Of a stretch of 64,000 nt of DNA, positions 13,690 to 25,896 are shown piece after piece. The DNA is from Morinoia aosen (lineage: Eukaryota; Arthropoda; Malacostraca; Amphipoda; Talitridae): positions 47,026,102 through 47,090,101 of the forward strand of contig CM059563.1 of NCBI GenBank assembly GCA_030386875.1, given 5' to 3'. Made by a program: the position numbers and the translations under genes. Below the pieces are notes generated by a model. It did not search any database and was not told the DNA's origin. It was given only the letters and a program-made list of their open reading frames with translations. How positions within the stretch are numbered: the first letter of the stretch is position 1; each line of letters begins with the position of its first letter.

Positions 13690-14391
13690 ATGCACAGATC
13701 TAGAGATCCAACAAAACTGAAACAATTTCCGAGCTGTGCTCGGTACTCCTTACCGATCCACGACCGGTTGCTGCAGGAGGAACTTCGTAGAATCGACAGG
13801 TCCTCGAGGGAAGAAGCGAGGGCGGCGCAACATGCGATCCTCCTCAAGCTGGCAACCCTCGCTCACGCCAGACATGTCAGGGACAAGAAGATTGACACTC
13901 TAACACGACTCATGGCATCAGATTCTACTAAGCTAAAACTACAAGCTATTCACTCCCAAAGAAGTTCATCCGCACCGCGATCTGTAACTAAACGCAATGC
14001 CAATGAGTTTAAACGGAAGTCGAGCAAAGATGTTCAATCGGGACAAGCGAAGGAAGGCCCACCGCAGAAGAGCAGCAGTAGCAGCAGTTCTGTCCGTTCT
14101 GGAGTTAGTCAAGTCACTCGCTTTGCTGAAGAACCAGAAATATTCCCTCAAACACCCGCAAAACGGAAACCCATTCGGAGCAGAGCGTACAGTGTTGACT
14201 TGCTGGCAAACCCGAAAATCAGCGCCAAAAGAAGACAATCTGCTCCGGAGGTCGTGGTCACACCTGCGGCTACGGAGATGAGTATAGACATGGCAGAATC
14301 TTTGGAGACAAGGTTTCAGGAAGGACATTTGAGTCCAGCTTACTCTGCCGTCACCGAGTTTTTTGCACCTGAGCGACCGCTGCCCCAGCAG
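13690..14391 (+). CDS. Unrecognised gene, first recognised exon
   Basis: 234 codons from MHRSRDPTKLKQFPSCARYS to ERPLPQQ. The donor is CAGCAG|GTATTT in phase 0. Upstream lies a small tandem duplication (CATGCAGTAAA.A.TGCAATCGAAA twice, about 47 bp apart). Its CATGCAG could act as a weak acceptor, so the 5' boundary is uncertain. Confidence 0.65.
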
Positions 14392-16201
14392 GTATTTTTC
14401 CATGTTCTCTTTGCTATTACTCGCATTTTCTTTCCTTATTTTCAGAATTCACCCCTCACTGCGTAATATAATTTGAGTGTTAAACCAACATTATTCCTAG
14501 GTGAATATGGTAGAAGAACATTAACATTTCAGGAAACTGTATCATGTATGAGACACTGTACAGTGTAATATTAAGTAATGCATCAATTAGATTGCCACGT
14601 ATACTTCCATCACCACAGGAAAAAACAAACGAGAAAGGAGAACGAAAAAATACCTACAGAAATATTTCCCGGCAAAAAGCCCACGGATGCAGTCAATCTG
14701 AGATAGGAACTTCGTACACATTTTACGTGTGATATGTTTTCAAAAATACTGATGGATAAAACCGCTTTCATTTACTTCTCTAAATCTGTCCAGAATTTCT
14801 TTCATTCTCATGTCACCAGAGCCCACATATGATAAGCAAACAAACATCGTCTTTGCATAGCTTCAGGTTATTTGACAACGACCATAGATCGCTATGAAAC
14901 TAACTATAAATCCAATGCATCCTTTTAATAGGAAATCAGCGAGACCGAAGAGGAAGCGACAATTACTAAAGATAGCAAGACCTACACGGAAAACATTTCA
15001 GAAGCAGATCCTACCCTGGCGAATGACAAAAAGAGCCCTATAAAAGATCCCTCAGGTTTGCCAACGAGCGAAGAGACTTCCGAGCGCCGAGGAGGTCTAG
15101 GCAGCGCCGCAACCAGCCTGTCCAGCGCCCTCTTCCTCAAGAAAAGCTCTCGGAAAGTCTCGCGGTCCTCCACCTCGTCCAGCAGGAGGCGGTCCAGTCA
15201 CTTGTCGCCCAAGGGGCAAGTGAAGCTCCAGAACGAGGAATTCAACCCTGAGAAGGATCCAAGGTGAAATGTAGAATTTACTTCTGGATTCAAGGGGCAC
15301 GTCAATTCAGCTTTCTTCTGTCTTTTAGCTTCAGTTTTCAGTCTAGTGGGCTGAAATAGTGGGCTCTTTCGATATTCTGTTGTTTAAGTGGGCTATTTCG
15401 AAATTCTGTGGCCTGAATTATTTACGGGCATTTCGTACGCAGTATGTTTTTTATTTTCTTGTTGATAAAAATATTCGCCATTCATTCAGATGCGCCACTC
15501 TTGCCAGATATTCCTCATAAACGCGCAATATTTCATAGATCTTGTAGATAATTTTATGATAATATATTTCATAGATCTTGTAGATAATTTTATGATAATA
15601 TACTTCATAGATCTTGTAGATAATTTTATGATAATATATTTCATAGATCTTGTAGATAATTTTATGATAATATATTTCATAGATCTTGTAGATAATTTTA
15701 TGATAATATATTTCATAGATCTTGATCAGGAAGGTTCAGTAGAAATTTCCAAACACTCAATTCGTGCATCGGGATTTTTCTATGACTTTTCGAAAAACAT
15801 TAGCGGAGAGGCACACGCACAAATATTATACGTTGCACATTTCTAACTATATTTAGCTCTTTCACACGCCCATAATTTTAAACTATGAAAACTAAAAACA
15901 GTTAGTAGGGTTTAACGAACATGCTTAATATTTTCCGCTCATGCGGAATCTATGCGCCATTCTTTATTAACGCTTCTGATGATCACATGAATACTTCTTC
16001 AGGTTTACCGACCTCCTGGCCGCGTTGAAAAGTACTCTCCTCACAGACGTGACCGCCCGCACGACTCGAGTGTCACGTGACTGCACCAGCTCTGATGTGT
16101 CAACTGTAACTGCAAGCAACCGCCAGAGCACCACTGAGAGCCGGTCGCTGATGGGTGCGGGCCGTAGCTCATCCAAGTCCACCAAGTCGTCCTTTAGTTA
16201 A
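13690..16201 (+). CDS. Unrecognised Ser/Arg-rich protein, three exons, C-terminal part of a gene
   Basis: Exons 13690-14391, 14932-15263 and 16003-16201 join at GT-AG sites in phase and give about 410 codons ending TAA. The N-terminal part is charged and helical (RLLQEELRRIDRSSREEARA, then LKLATLAHARHVRDKKIDTL). The rest is Ser/Arg/Lys-rich and probably disordered, with a poly-Ser run. I recognise no domain. The ATG at 13690 is the first convincing one; the frame stays open upstream to about 13591, so an upstream exon could feed in. AATAAA lies about 50 nt after the stop. The GC-rich coding composition contrasts with the AT-rich flanks. It is transcribed towards the kinesin gene, with about 9.7 kb between the two 3' ends. 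Confidence 0.65.
14932..15263 (+). CDS. Unrecognised gene, second exon
   Basis: Encodes EISETEEEATITKDSKTYTE ... SSRKVSRSSTSSSRRRSSHL ... NEEFNPEKDP. The acceptor is CCTTTTAATAG and the donor CCAAG|GTGAAA in phase 2. The exon runs from an acidic start to an Arg/Ser-rich middle. Confidence 0.65.
15531..15726. repeat. 36-bp tandem array, about 5.4 copies, in an intron of the plus-strand gene
   Basis: The unit TTCATAGATCTTGTAGATAA plus TTTTATGATAATATAT is nearly perfect in all copies. It has an open frame on both strands (FIDLVDNFMIIY and MKYIIIKLSTRS) only because 36 is divisible by three. Confidence 0.92.
16003..16201 (+). CDS. Unrecognised gene, terminal exon
   Basis: Acceptor ACTTCTTCAG. 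Encodes FTDLLAALKSTLLTDVTART ... SSKSTKSSFS then TAA. The split codon AG|G restores Arg with the previous exon. It is Thr/Ser-rich with no known motif. Confidence 0.6.
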
Positions 16202-16252
16202 GCACTAATAGTAATATTTTTAGGGCTGTTCTTGGGGAATCTTATTTTTCAA

Positions 16253-16258
16253 AATAAA
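16253..16258 (+). terminator. Probable poly(A) signal AATAAA of the plus-strand gene
   Basis: AATAAA sits about 50 nt beyond the TAA of the last exon and just ahead of a long hairpin. Position and motif fit a metazoan cleavage signal; no transcript evidence is available. Confidence 0.4.
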
Positions 16259-16260
16259 AA

Positions 16261-16335
16261 AAAGAACCAACGTTCTAGAGAACATTTATTGGTGTACCGA
16301 TAAATATTCTCACCAATGTAGAACGTTGGTTCTTT
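16261..16335. repeat. Long imperfect hairpin at the 3' end of the plus-strand gene
   Basis: The outer arm AAAGAACCAACGTTCTA pairs perfectly with TAGAACGTTGGTTCTTT. The inner arm GAGAACATTTATTGGT pairs with ACCGATAAATATTCTC with two mismatches, leaving a 2-nt loop. The one asymmetry is a 7-nt bulge, ACCAATG. The A/T-rich flanks extend the pairing. It could be a tiny MITE or a folded 3' UTR element. Confidence 0.75.
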
Positions 16336-16649
16336 TTATTTTGCGCACTAATGAAAGGTTGATTTTATCACTGGCGTAGGAGTTTTGACAGCAGCACCGC
16401 ACACGCTTGATACGATGAAATGAATATTCGATGGAAAAATTATTCACCTAGGATAAGAGGCGATTGCAAAACAAAACTATGAATAGTGAGTGTACTTTGA
16501 GAGATTTATTTACTGGATTTCACTTCCCCGTTTTTCATAATTTCCGTGATTCCAATCTAACATCGACAATGAGTTGGGCTGCATTCAAGGGATGCGTTCT
16601 TCGTTTGTTGAAGGCAATCCTCAAAAGCTCAATTAATGTAGGTGTGTGG

Positions 16650-16965
16650 GGCTCCTCAGGGGGATGCAACTATCGTATCTATGGAAATTAGGGCTCCCAC
16701 GGAGAATATGTGAGCTCCCGAGCTAACGGTTAGGTTGGTTTTCCTTTGGTTGAAATAGAATAGGTTTTTATTCTATCTTTTTTGGTGCACTGCTGTCCTA
16801 TTTTTCAGCATCTACAACTTTCTTCTTCATTTTTTAACTTTTTCTACAAAATTCTTTCTCAAATTTACTGTTTCTATGCACCTTGTGCAAAGATCATACA
16901 AAACGGTGCCTTCCTCTCTTTGGAACGCCTTTGTTGTGGTTAGGGAGGCTTGAACTAAGATCTAA
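16650..16965 (+). mobile_element. Dispersed retroposon R1, diverged copy
   Basis: The copy starts near CTCAGGGGGATGCAACTATC, has GCACTGCTGTCCTATTTTTC in the middle and ends at GTTGTGGTTAGGGAGGCTT. It is the only clear copy of this roughly 340-bp family on the plus strand. It is about 25% diverged from the copies at 22376 and 50160, so it is old. Confidence 0.7.
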
Positions 16966-17296
16966 ATCTAATCTGTTCCTGTGTAAATGAGCACCGGCCA
17001 AACCATTATTGCGTTTTGTCATTTAATATAAGGAATCTGAAAAACAAATGTTGAGGAGGTCGTGCATCAATTGGATCGAAATGAAATATCTTTTTCCGTC
17101 AGGACAGACACAAACGAGCTAGCATCTTTCAAATAAATGGAAATAATTTCACGTTCAAGTTGAAGCTCAAATTGTCCGTATACGAATGTCGTCAAGCAAG
17201 ATACGTAGTTATATGAATTTTCAATAGTATTGGCTCATTTTTTAGTATCCAATTTTGAAGAATTGATGAGGATATCATGGAATCGAAATCGGATTC

Positions 17297-17496
17297 TTTC
17301 CAGATAAGCCCCGCCACATAAGTTCACCCACATGTAACTTTTGAAATAATGCACCTATCGACTTCAAATTACTCTCAAACGAAAGATTGAAACATTCTTT
17401 TGTTTCAGAGTAATTTGAAGTCTATAGGTGCATTATTTTGAAAGTTACAAGCGGGTTAACTTAGGTGTTGCATTAGTGTCGGGGCTTGTCTGGAAA
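17297..17496. mobile_element. Hairpin MITE, 200 bp
   Basis: The ends TTTCCAGATAAGCCCCG and GGGGCTTGTCTGGAAA are inverted. The inner arms (GTAACTTTTGAAATAATGCA ... GACTTCAAATTACTCT) pair almost fully with their complement, leaving a loop of about 30 nt. No target duplication is obvious, so the superfamily is unknown. Confidence 0.75.
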
Positions 17497-18341
17497 AGAT
17501 GTTCGAAATCAGTATCCCAAGAGAGACTCCTAACTGTAACTATGATCAACAACAATGCTATTGAAAAAATCGATAAGCAATTTACATCTAGCAAGATACG
17601 CGTAACTATCGCTTACTGAAAATTCTATACATTAGAATCTTACCTTTTGCTTTACTGAGATCGTCGACCATCTACTAACGCAGGACTTGGGAACTGAAGC
17701 TAAGGGTAACACTTTTATAAAATATAAGAAAAAGTCTTGTGAACGGGCACTTCAATTCATAGCGCATGACACGTTTAGTGTTTATTACGAACTTATAAAA
17801 TTATTCATTGTAACGAAACGTAATTTTAGTTTGAGACATTGAAAAAGGAAAATCAAATAAGGAGAATTCTGTCATCTTCATGCTAGCTGGAGTATGTATT
17901 GGTTCACTTCATATAGAATGATAATATTTAATAATATCATTCAGATATTAATAATAATATTCCTTTTAACATTGAGTTTTTAATATTCATTCACAATATA
18001 ACGTATTTTACTCATATGATGAGATTCATGGAACTTTTAAAATGCACTGATTTAATTCATATGTTTTGCTAACTCCTTTATTACTAGTACAATCTCCAAA
18101 CCGTACATAATTATTATGCATTCGATTACAATTATATGGCGTTAGCACAATACATTATTTCCACAAACCATACTTTCAGCAATACGGGTTAACATTTCAG
18201 AATCGTAAAGCTCTAGTATCAACGTACATAGAAGATTTTCCCAAAGGAATCCTCGTTGATGTTCATAATCTCCCTCTTTTGAGCAATATTTCCAAGCTAT
18301 AAAAAATAGAGAATACTTTTTAAATCATATGGTAATTTGAG

Positions 18342-18650
18342 ACTCCCTAACCACAACCGAAGAGAGAAAGGCACCATTTATTATGAAGTTAAGAGAATAT
18401 GAAATCTGTAAGCACGGTTTGGTCCCACACTAGAATCCCTGCGCATAGAAACAGCAAATTAGGAAATAAGTTTAGGAAATATGATAAAATTTGAAGAAAT
18501 TAGTAAGTGGTAAAAAAAGACAGCTATGAGCTAAAAAAAGTAGACCATAAGTGAGCATAAAACCTATTCTACTTCAACAGAAAAAAAGCCTACGTAATTT
18601 TTAGCTGGGATTTATCATGTTTCTCCTGGAAGCATGAATTCATATGAGTA
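18342..18650 (-). mobile_element. Dispersed retroposon R1, diverged copy
   Basis: GACTCCCTAACCACAACCGA ... AGGCACCATTTATTATGAAG ... CCTATTCTACTTCAACAGAA follows the R1 consensus in order. Heavily diverged, with the CCCCTGAGGGG end lost. Confidence 0.65.
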
Positions 18651-19289
18651 AGAATACTTCTTATTTTTTCCTCCCTCAAGTTTTCCCTCCTATTGCATGG
18701 TTTTGATAATATTTATGATGATTGTAGTACCAATAAGGACTTTAACGTTAAAAATTACTGAAAAACCAACGTTGAAACTAATTTGATGTGATAATTCTAC
18801 GGAAAATAAGCTAATTTTTCTTTAATTAAGTAGTATTTAAGCACACGTTCGGTCGTCACTTTTGCATTTCTCTGACTATTTCACCTCAAATTAAGACGTT
18901 TAAGTTAATTTTCTTTCACTAACATTCGACGTTGGGAGAATATAAGAAGAGAACATTTATTCCTCATTTGCGGTTTCTGCTCGTAAACTTCGTTCGGTAT
19001 GTATGCAAGATGCTCGGCCTATACAAACTGTCACCTCGCTGCAAAACCACGCACCACGGGGGTGTCAAAACCACGCTCTATTGCGTGCATGGCATTATTG
19101 GAGTTATTGAAGACGAGGTTTCCAGTTTCCACTCAAATAATTGTCAGGTACAGCAAATATTTCATTCAAGAGGCACAACTTAGGCAAAAAATTTGGATGC
19201 TCTCAACAGCTCAGCCAGCTACAGTATGAAACAGAATATTCAACGATAAAATAATGCAGTATTTGCTCGCTTGCTTGGTTGGTCTGTCT

Positions 19290-19480
19290 CTCTATGACGC
19301 TCCTAAGGAAGTATAATGGCCGTAACCGTATCTGTGATAGAAGTTTCTCCAGTGCACACGTACAGGAATACTTTAATTGCGGGTACTATTTGGATGGATT
19401 TATTTGTTTGTGAACCACATCCGGAAGATTTATATAAGGAATATATCGAATCCCGTCATATTTGATGGGCCGTGTACACC
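19290..19480 (+). repeat. Second fragment of the hAT-arm repeat
   Basis: Parallels 54715-54905: CCGTATCTGTGATAGAAGTT, then GTGCACACGTACAGGAATA, and ends AATCCCGTCATATTTGATGG followed by GCCGTGTACACC. It represents only the outer third of the arm. Confidence 0.65.
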
Positions 19481-19749
19481 AATAATATTGACAGAATCGA
19501 AGTATTGACAAAATCCATGCAACGGAAGCAGGGTAAACACTTCGAGGAGCAGAGGGAACCAGTAAGTAAAGACGTAGACGGGAGATGCTAGCGTGACCGG
19601 TCGCTTCACGGTACAGGCTAAGATGAAAGCATGAACAAGTCGAGGCGAAGCAACTATGAAGACCACAACTTTCTTCAAAATGAACTCTTGACTCAAACGG
19701 TGGCTAAAAATACCCATACTCAACGCTATTCCGTAATGTAACATGAGTA

Positions 19750-21192
19750 GGGTGATGTGTTCACGACCCGGACAAGGTCTCGACCCGGACAGTCTTGATT
19801 AACCAATGAACGATCGAGCCTAGGAGGACGTCAGAGCTATGACGTATGAGGGAGGGTGGTCCTAACTAGACGCCATTTGCAAACCTCCCCGCCGACGCTC
19901 CGCTTGTAAGCAAGGTAAGAATTTCGATATTAAGAGGTCGCGATCTTAATTTTCGGTATCAGAATGTATTGTGCCATGACCACGAATAAGGCGTGATCAA
20001 CTTGTGATAAGTTTTTTTATGTAATATGCCATATTGGCATAAAATCAGTGATAATACGGAGTGCCTAAACAACAATGGACTCGTTTGGGGTGCCCGCTAA
20101 ACAAAATTATGCCGTGTTCTCGACTCGGACAATTTTTGACAATGCATGCAAATTAAGTGTACTGGAAAAACCAATTAAAAAGTAAATGATTGCATAGTTC
20201 TTACAACTATAATGTACCATAAGTGAGATAAAGCCATGGAAAAGGCTGGGAATGGGTGTTTGCCACGGCTAAATATCGAGTGATTTTTCGAAGTGTTTTA
20301 TTGATGGAAGTGAATAATTTTTAGCATTAATATAAAATAATGAAGGCATCTACGGATGCTTTATTTCCAATTTCAAGCCTGATACATATCACCTTATACA
20401 TTGGATTTTCAAATGCCTTATAACTAACGCCAGGACGCCATTACGCTTTCCCCCGGTCAAGACCGGTACCCATTTCAGACACCTGGGTAGAGTGGGGTAT
20501 TGTGCTTGGAATTTTTCCCCTATACCCAACAGAGAAAATCGCCACCAGCGCCGGGACTCGAACCAGGGTCTGCCTGGACGGAGGCAAGTTCGCTAGTCTC
20601 ACGACACGACGAGCACAAATATATGTGCCCCCATGAGTGTTTACTTCCCCAAATTGAAATATTTAACCTAGACCAATTGTTTATATTTTTTACGAATTTT
20701 AAAAAAAATGATGTGCGGGGTCTCGACTTGGTTATTAGCTAGTTTAGTCATTAGTTTTTATACAGATAAAAATTAAAGTTGTAAGTTGTATCCCTATTCA
20801 GTGTTCACCCATTTTGATTTTCCTAATAGAAAGAAAACAAGCCATACGAAAGAAAAAAGGCTTAGTTTTAAGGAATTCAGTTTCCTTTTTTTTATCATGT
20901 TCTGGATGTTCTTGGTAAGAAAAAATATAAAACACATTGGTGTAAGTGTGTTTTTGGTGGACCAAAACATCCGTCCGGGTCGTGAACACGCGGTCTCGAC
21001 CCGGACAGAGAATTCTGGATTTTAAAAACGGCTGTAAAACCAATACTATGATATCTATAGATATGAAACTCATAGCATAAGATTGGGAACTAGTTAAGCT
21101 TTCTTTTAAGCACAAAATCTCTCCTGTAGCTCAATAACTTTTTTTTTATTAATATTATTCACATTTCTGTCCGGGTCGTGAACACATCACCC
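19750..21192. mobile_element. Non-autonomous inverted-repeat transposon, TA target site, 1.44 kb
   Basis: The terminal inverted repeat is perfect over about 25 bp and begins GGGTGATGTGTTCACGACCC. TA flanks both ends, fitting the Tc1/mariner group. CGACCCGGACA-type motifs recur subterminally at 19775-19790 and 20970-21007, with weaker forms inside. No transposase was seen, and a SINE is inserted at 20343-20616. The perfect ends suggest a fairly recent insertion. Confidence 0.85.
20343..20616 (-). mobile_element. tRNA-related SINE, copy 1
   Basis: On the minus strand it reads GGTTCGAGTCCCGGCGCTGG (B-box-like), then GGGTATAGGGG, a copy of the unit also present at 62835-63136. It is nested in the 1.44-kb TA-flanked element. 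The A-box end is more diverged than in copy 2. Confidence 0.75.
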
Positions 21193-21734
21193 TATTTCGT
21201 GAAAACTGCACACTAATTTGATGTTCTTGCACCAAAATGAAGGCATGATCGAAATTCTTCTCAGAGGTAAAGGAAAGTCAATCTGGATATAAACATTAAC
21301 ATTGTACATTGAGATTCTTACGGTAAACATATTTTCAGGTTCCACATCACATCTGGTATATTTACAACATCAAATAAACTGGAGCCTTCTAATAAACCTG
21401 TTGACTTGCCAGCATAATCTAGAAGTTTAAGTTTATCGATTTCTCACGCATAAGATTAGGTTACATTTACAATGCTACACACTAACGCTCGACTAATATC
21501 ATAAAAATATCAACATTTCTCAACCCGTTACACATGTCGCTGTACAATCCCTGAATTGTGGTAAAAAAAATTTCGTTAAATTGCGAAAATACATTGAAAT
21601 TTTTCAAAATATCGGAACTATTTGCTCTAGCAATAGCGATTTTATTTTACAATGCTATACCTTACCTGCTACCATACGTAGTCATCAAGTAATGTGTGGT
21701 GGTCGCCTCACATCATGGGCAGGCTAACAGAATT

Positions 21735-22235
21735 GAAAGGGACAGACAAGGCCTTGAGTCACTTAATTCGTAACTGACATTAAGGACCAAAAGTTTAGAC
21801 CATAACTAACGAAAGGGACTTATTTCTACACCAAAATTGACAAAAGGACCTTAGAACTGGACTACAGCTATGCAAAATATTTAGTTCCAAGCCAAAACTG
21901 ATATAAATCAGGGCCGTAGATCTGGACTACATCTATGCAAACGACTTAGTTCTTAACCCCATCTGACATTCTACGACCTCAAGAGCTGAACCACAACTGA
22001 CGCAAGGCTCTTAATTCTAAAGCACAACTGGCGCAATGACCTTAGATCTGGACCATAATTAACGCAAGGGTCATAGTTCTAAGTCATGAACGACGTAAGG
22101 GTCTTAGTTTTGAACAAGAGACATGAGGGTAATAATATTGAACTACAAATTTCAGATGGGCGTTACTTCGAACCACAACTGTTGAAAGGACCTTAGATAT
22201 TAATCACATCTGACATAAAGTCCTTTGTTTTGAGC
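21735..22235. repeat. Decayed 31-bp tandem array, about 15 units
   Basis: The unit approximates CACAACTGACGCAAGGACCT plus TAGTTCTGAAC. Successive units at 21993-22090 keep an exact 31-bp spacing; others carry small indels and 20-35% differences. No coding sense on either strand. Confidence 0.75.
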
Positions 22236-22375
22236 CACTAGGGCATAGTCTATTATTAGCTGAGAATAACGACCCATTTGCAAGATCTCAGAAATACGAA
22301 ATGCAAACACGAATGAGGTAAGTCAAGTCTCATCGTCCTCGCAGGCCAACACACAGCATTATTATTATATATTAT

Positions 22376-22733
22376 TATTATATAAGAAAGTTTTAGCCTC
22401 TCTTAATTGCACGACAAAGATGTTCTAAGAGAGGAAGGAGGAAGGCACCATTTAGTATGGAGTTGAGGGAACGCGGAATCTATGCACAAGGTGCACAGAA
22501 ACAGGAAGCTAAGAAAGAAGTTCATGAAACAAGAAAAAGTTGAAGAAGAAAGTAGTAGTTGCTGAAAAACAGGACAGTAGTGAACCGAAAAAAGATGGTC
22601 CGTAACAAAACAAAAACCTATTCTATTTCAACAGAAGGAAGCCTACCTAACCTTTAGCTCAGGCCCTCATATAGTCCCCCTGGGAGCGCTAATTCCCATA
22701 GATACAATACCTGTATCCCCCTGAGGGGGCCAA
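22376..22733 (-). mobile_element. Dispersed retroposon R1, young copy with ATT-rich tail
   Basis: Near-identical to the copy at 50155-50500. On the minus strand it starts CCCCTCAGGGGGATACAGGT, contains GGTTAGGTAGGCTTCC, and ends TTTCTTATATAATAATA with an (ATT)n tail at 22361-22382. The tail and lack of terminal inverted repeats indicate retroposition. I see no clear pol III A/B boxes. Confidence 0.8.
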
Positions 22734-22749
22734 CACACAGCAACGATCC

Positions 22750-25700
22750 CTTCTAGTCAGGTATAGGAATGCTTACGAGCACGTCAACAACAACTCGCTA
22801 GTTCAGTTGGAAAGTGTGCGAATTATATCTCACAATTGAAAATAATCGAGTTAAATTTTCAAAATGATATAAGTAATCAATTTTATCAGCGTGCTGAAAA
22901 GAATTGAGTTATTGAGCATATCAACTGTTTGCACAATCCACACGATCCTACAGAAATCCACATACACAACTTCGTGCTAAAACACAGCTCAACCAGAACA
23001 TTTAAAAGAAATTATAACATAATTTTCAACTTAAAAATATATCTATAAACCGTTTTGTGACAGTTTACCTCTACACTGAGCTAAAGCGGTAAAACAGATC
23101 CAAAATTTCAACAGTTTCAGAGAGTTCTGAATTGAAGAAGATTTTATTTCAATTACATAGGCTTTACGTTCACTAAAGTGTATGGTAACTCTGTAATGAG
23201 GACGCCATTTACTAGTTAGTTATTTCATGAACTTCCACCGGGGTTAACAGCAGCCCAACACTATGGAAATCCATAGATAAGACTAGGAAATTTTACAAGG
23301 ATGCGCATTATTTTCCACACGTATGTTAGTACTGAGTACTTATCATTACATTTCTTTTATTGTCACTATAATCCTCGATTAGCCATCGTCACCACTTTAT
23401 GATGAATCTAAATGGCAAGGCTCAATAGAGTGACATACCCTGGCATCTCACAGCAGCAATTTTTGGTTTCATGCTCATCCAGAGAAGTCAACATTCGGCC
23501 GTCCGCCAGCACGCTGAAGGTCTTCGCGAGAAACCTTTACTCTTACCGAAAGTTTGTGTTTTTGTATCAGCTGAGCGAAAGATCGCCTGTACAAAGCAAA
23601 GGATGAAACTGAGATTTTGAGGTATTTGAAGTCAGGGTAAAGCAGGCATTGCTCATGCCAGCCAAGGGTAACTAGGTAACTGACGAAACATATCAGAGAA
23701 ATATCTACAACATAGCATTAGCGCCATTAAGACTATAATTCCTCAAAACAAGTACTGAAAAGACACATTCTCTAGAGCTATAGAACAATCCTAACATCAT
23801 CAATCGTCAGTGTTGCTGTAGCAGTACATCACTATTATCACTACGCATTCCTCACCAATATTAACTCGACTCAAATGATGTGGTCGAAAGAATACTAGAC
23901 TCATTTTCACCATATATGACACTTTCCAACCTCGGTGAACAACAATCTGCAGCCACCGCGTATCATTATTTACTGGCACAATAATACGCTAGGTTAACCT
24001 GCTCCCGCACAACGCAATAGAATTAACGCATGCGACCGTCAAGAATTCAAGTCTCCAAGAGGCACACAGAGTCGATTGGTACATGCGAACGCCAAGTGTG
24101 CAGCGCTCCGTTAAACTGTGTCCAATTCGACGTCTCTGCCTGCAGAGCGATAAATTTTATTTTACGAGCAGATGGAAACACTGAAACTTTTGGAGAAAAA
24201 CACGGGGGGAGTTAAAGCTGGACACAACAAGCCCTTCACAGCAGAAACGATATACAGAGTTCTGCTAAGCGCGTATATACAAATATACTACTGAAAAGAA
24301 ACATCAACTTAGAAATATCCAAATGCTGGGACGAGTAGAATGTAGGAGTACCACGGAAGAATGATTTCTTTCAGTATACCTTGGTACATCTTTGGCAGCG
24401 ATCGCTATATTTGTTTCAATCTTAACTTTCACACACCGACACTGTCGAGTTTTAGCTGTTCTGTCCAAGTATTGATGGTGTTTGTGAACCCTGAGAGAAT
24501 ATGTTAGATGAATACCACACTTGGTGGTATTCATGTCTATATTTTGATGCAAGACTATATTTTGTGAAGACGAGACTTCCACAAAAGGGAGAATTTTAGA
24601 GCTAAAAAACGCGAGAGGTGCACGATGGGATACCATACCTTGCTTCAAATAGTAACACGTGAACAACCGCAAGCAAAGCTCGACTACACAAAATTGGAGT
24701 TTTAAAGGCCCACTTAATATCATATCCGCTGATAACCAACGCAAATGTCACCTCAAAAACTAGAATTTGAAAACGAAGGCCAACAGTACTACATTATCGT
24801 GCAGTACTGTCTGCTAATATATTAATTAGAGGGCACAATATCGCCTATAATTCCCTCTCATACAGATACTCGAAAAGGTGACACAGCCAAATTTCTTGTC
24901 CACGCGTCAAGTAACATTCGAAATAAATTAAGAATCAACGCGAAGCTCAACTCTATAAAGGCTACAAAACCGGAGTCTCAAGGGCCTGCAATGAGTCAAG
25001 TCTTCTGATCCCAACTAAGATCAAAATTACATCCTCAGTCCATGAAACTCAGCCCGTATCACTTGCTAAGTCAAATTTGGAGATACAGTTCCTCGTCAAA
25101 CTCGTTAGTGAGGTGATTCGTTTTCTGATCAAGAATGACGAATAGATATTTACACAGAAAAAATACACCCAATAGAGCTAGGTCCATTTGATTCGGGGAT
25201 AAACAGCAGCATCAAGAACACTGGCTTCCGGCAGCGAAGAAGAATCTAAGCCAAATGAATTTCAATGAGGAATGATGCACCAATATTGATTTAACGTCTA
25301 AAAAGGTATATTTAACCCACCATAAGAAACACATCATAACCTCCAAACTAAAAGGCCCTCTCCTATCTTTCACAATACACTAAAATATTTATCTTTATAC
25401 AAAGATGCCATCGGCATATCTGATTTTTCACTTTTTCACATTCCATGACCTATCGCCTCTCACAACTCTTCAGAATTTTTTTTCAAAAAAATTAGATAAT
25501 TTTCCAGTTTTACGCGGTTTGAACTTATCCAACGTTACTGTGCAGTTCTTGAGTAAATTTTTGACAATTCACAATCCCTGAACTGTACTTTCATGTTTGT
25601 TACCTCCATCCCCTGGCAATGCTACCGAATATTTACAAGTTATCAGAGACTAGGCGGCTGCCAGTAACCAAAGTTGAGAAATGTTTTCAAAATCTTAAAC

Positions 25701-25850
25701 AATAGTCCAAACAGAGACCTCAATGCAATGAATACGTTTCTGGACCAGTGTTGGTAAAAACGAACAATAATAAAAATACGACTTTCACAACCACCAAAAC
25801 AATCCACACAAAAATCAGAAAAGTGGACAGGCTATGAACTGAAGTGACAG
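22750..25850. other. No gene seen between the two convergent genes
   Basis: AT-rich. Short ORFs such as 24304-24744 (minus) lack splice context or recognisable product. The kinesin 3' UTR should occupy the right end. Confidence 0.35.
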
Positions 25851-25896
25851 CTTTGAGGGGAGCCAAGAACTGGAAGATATGACGTCAGAGCTGGCG

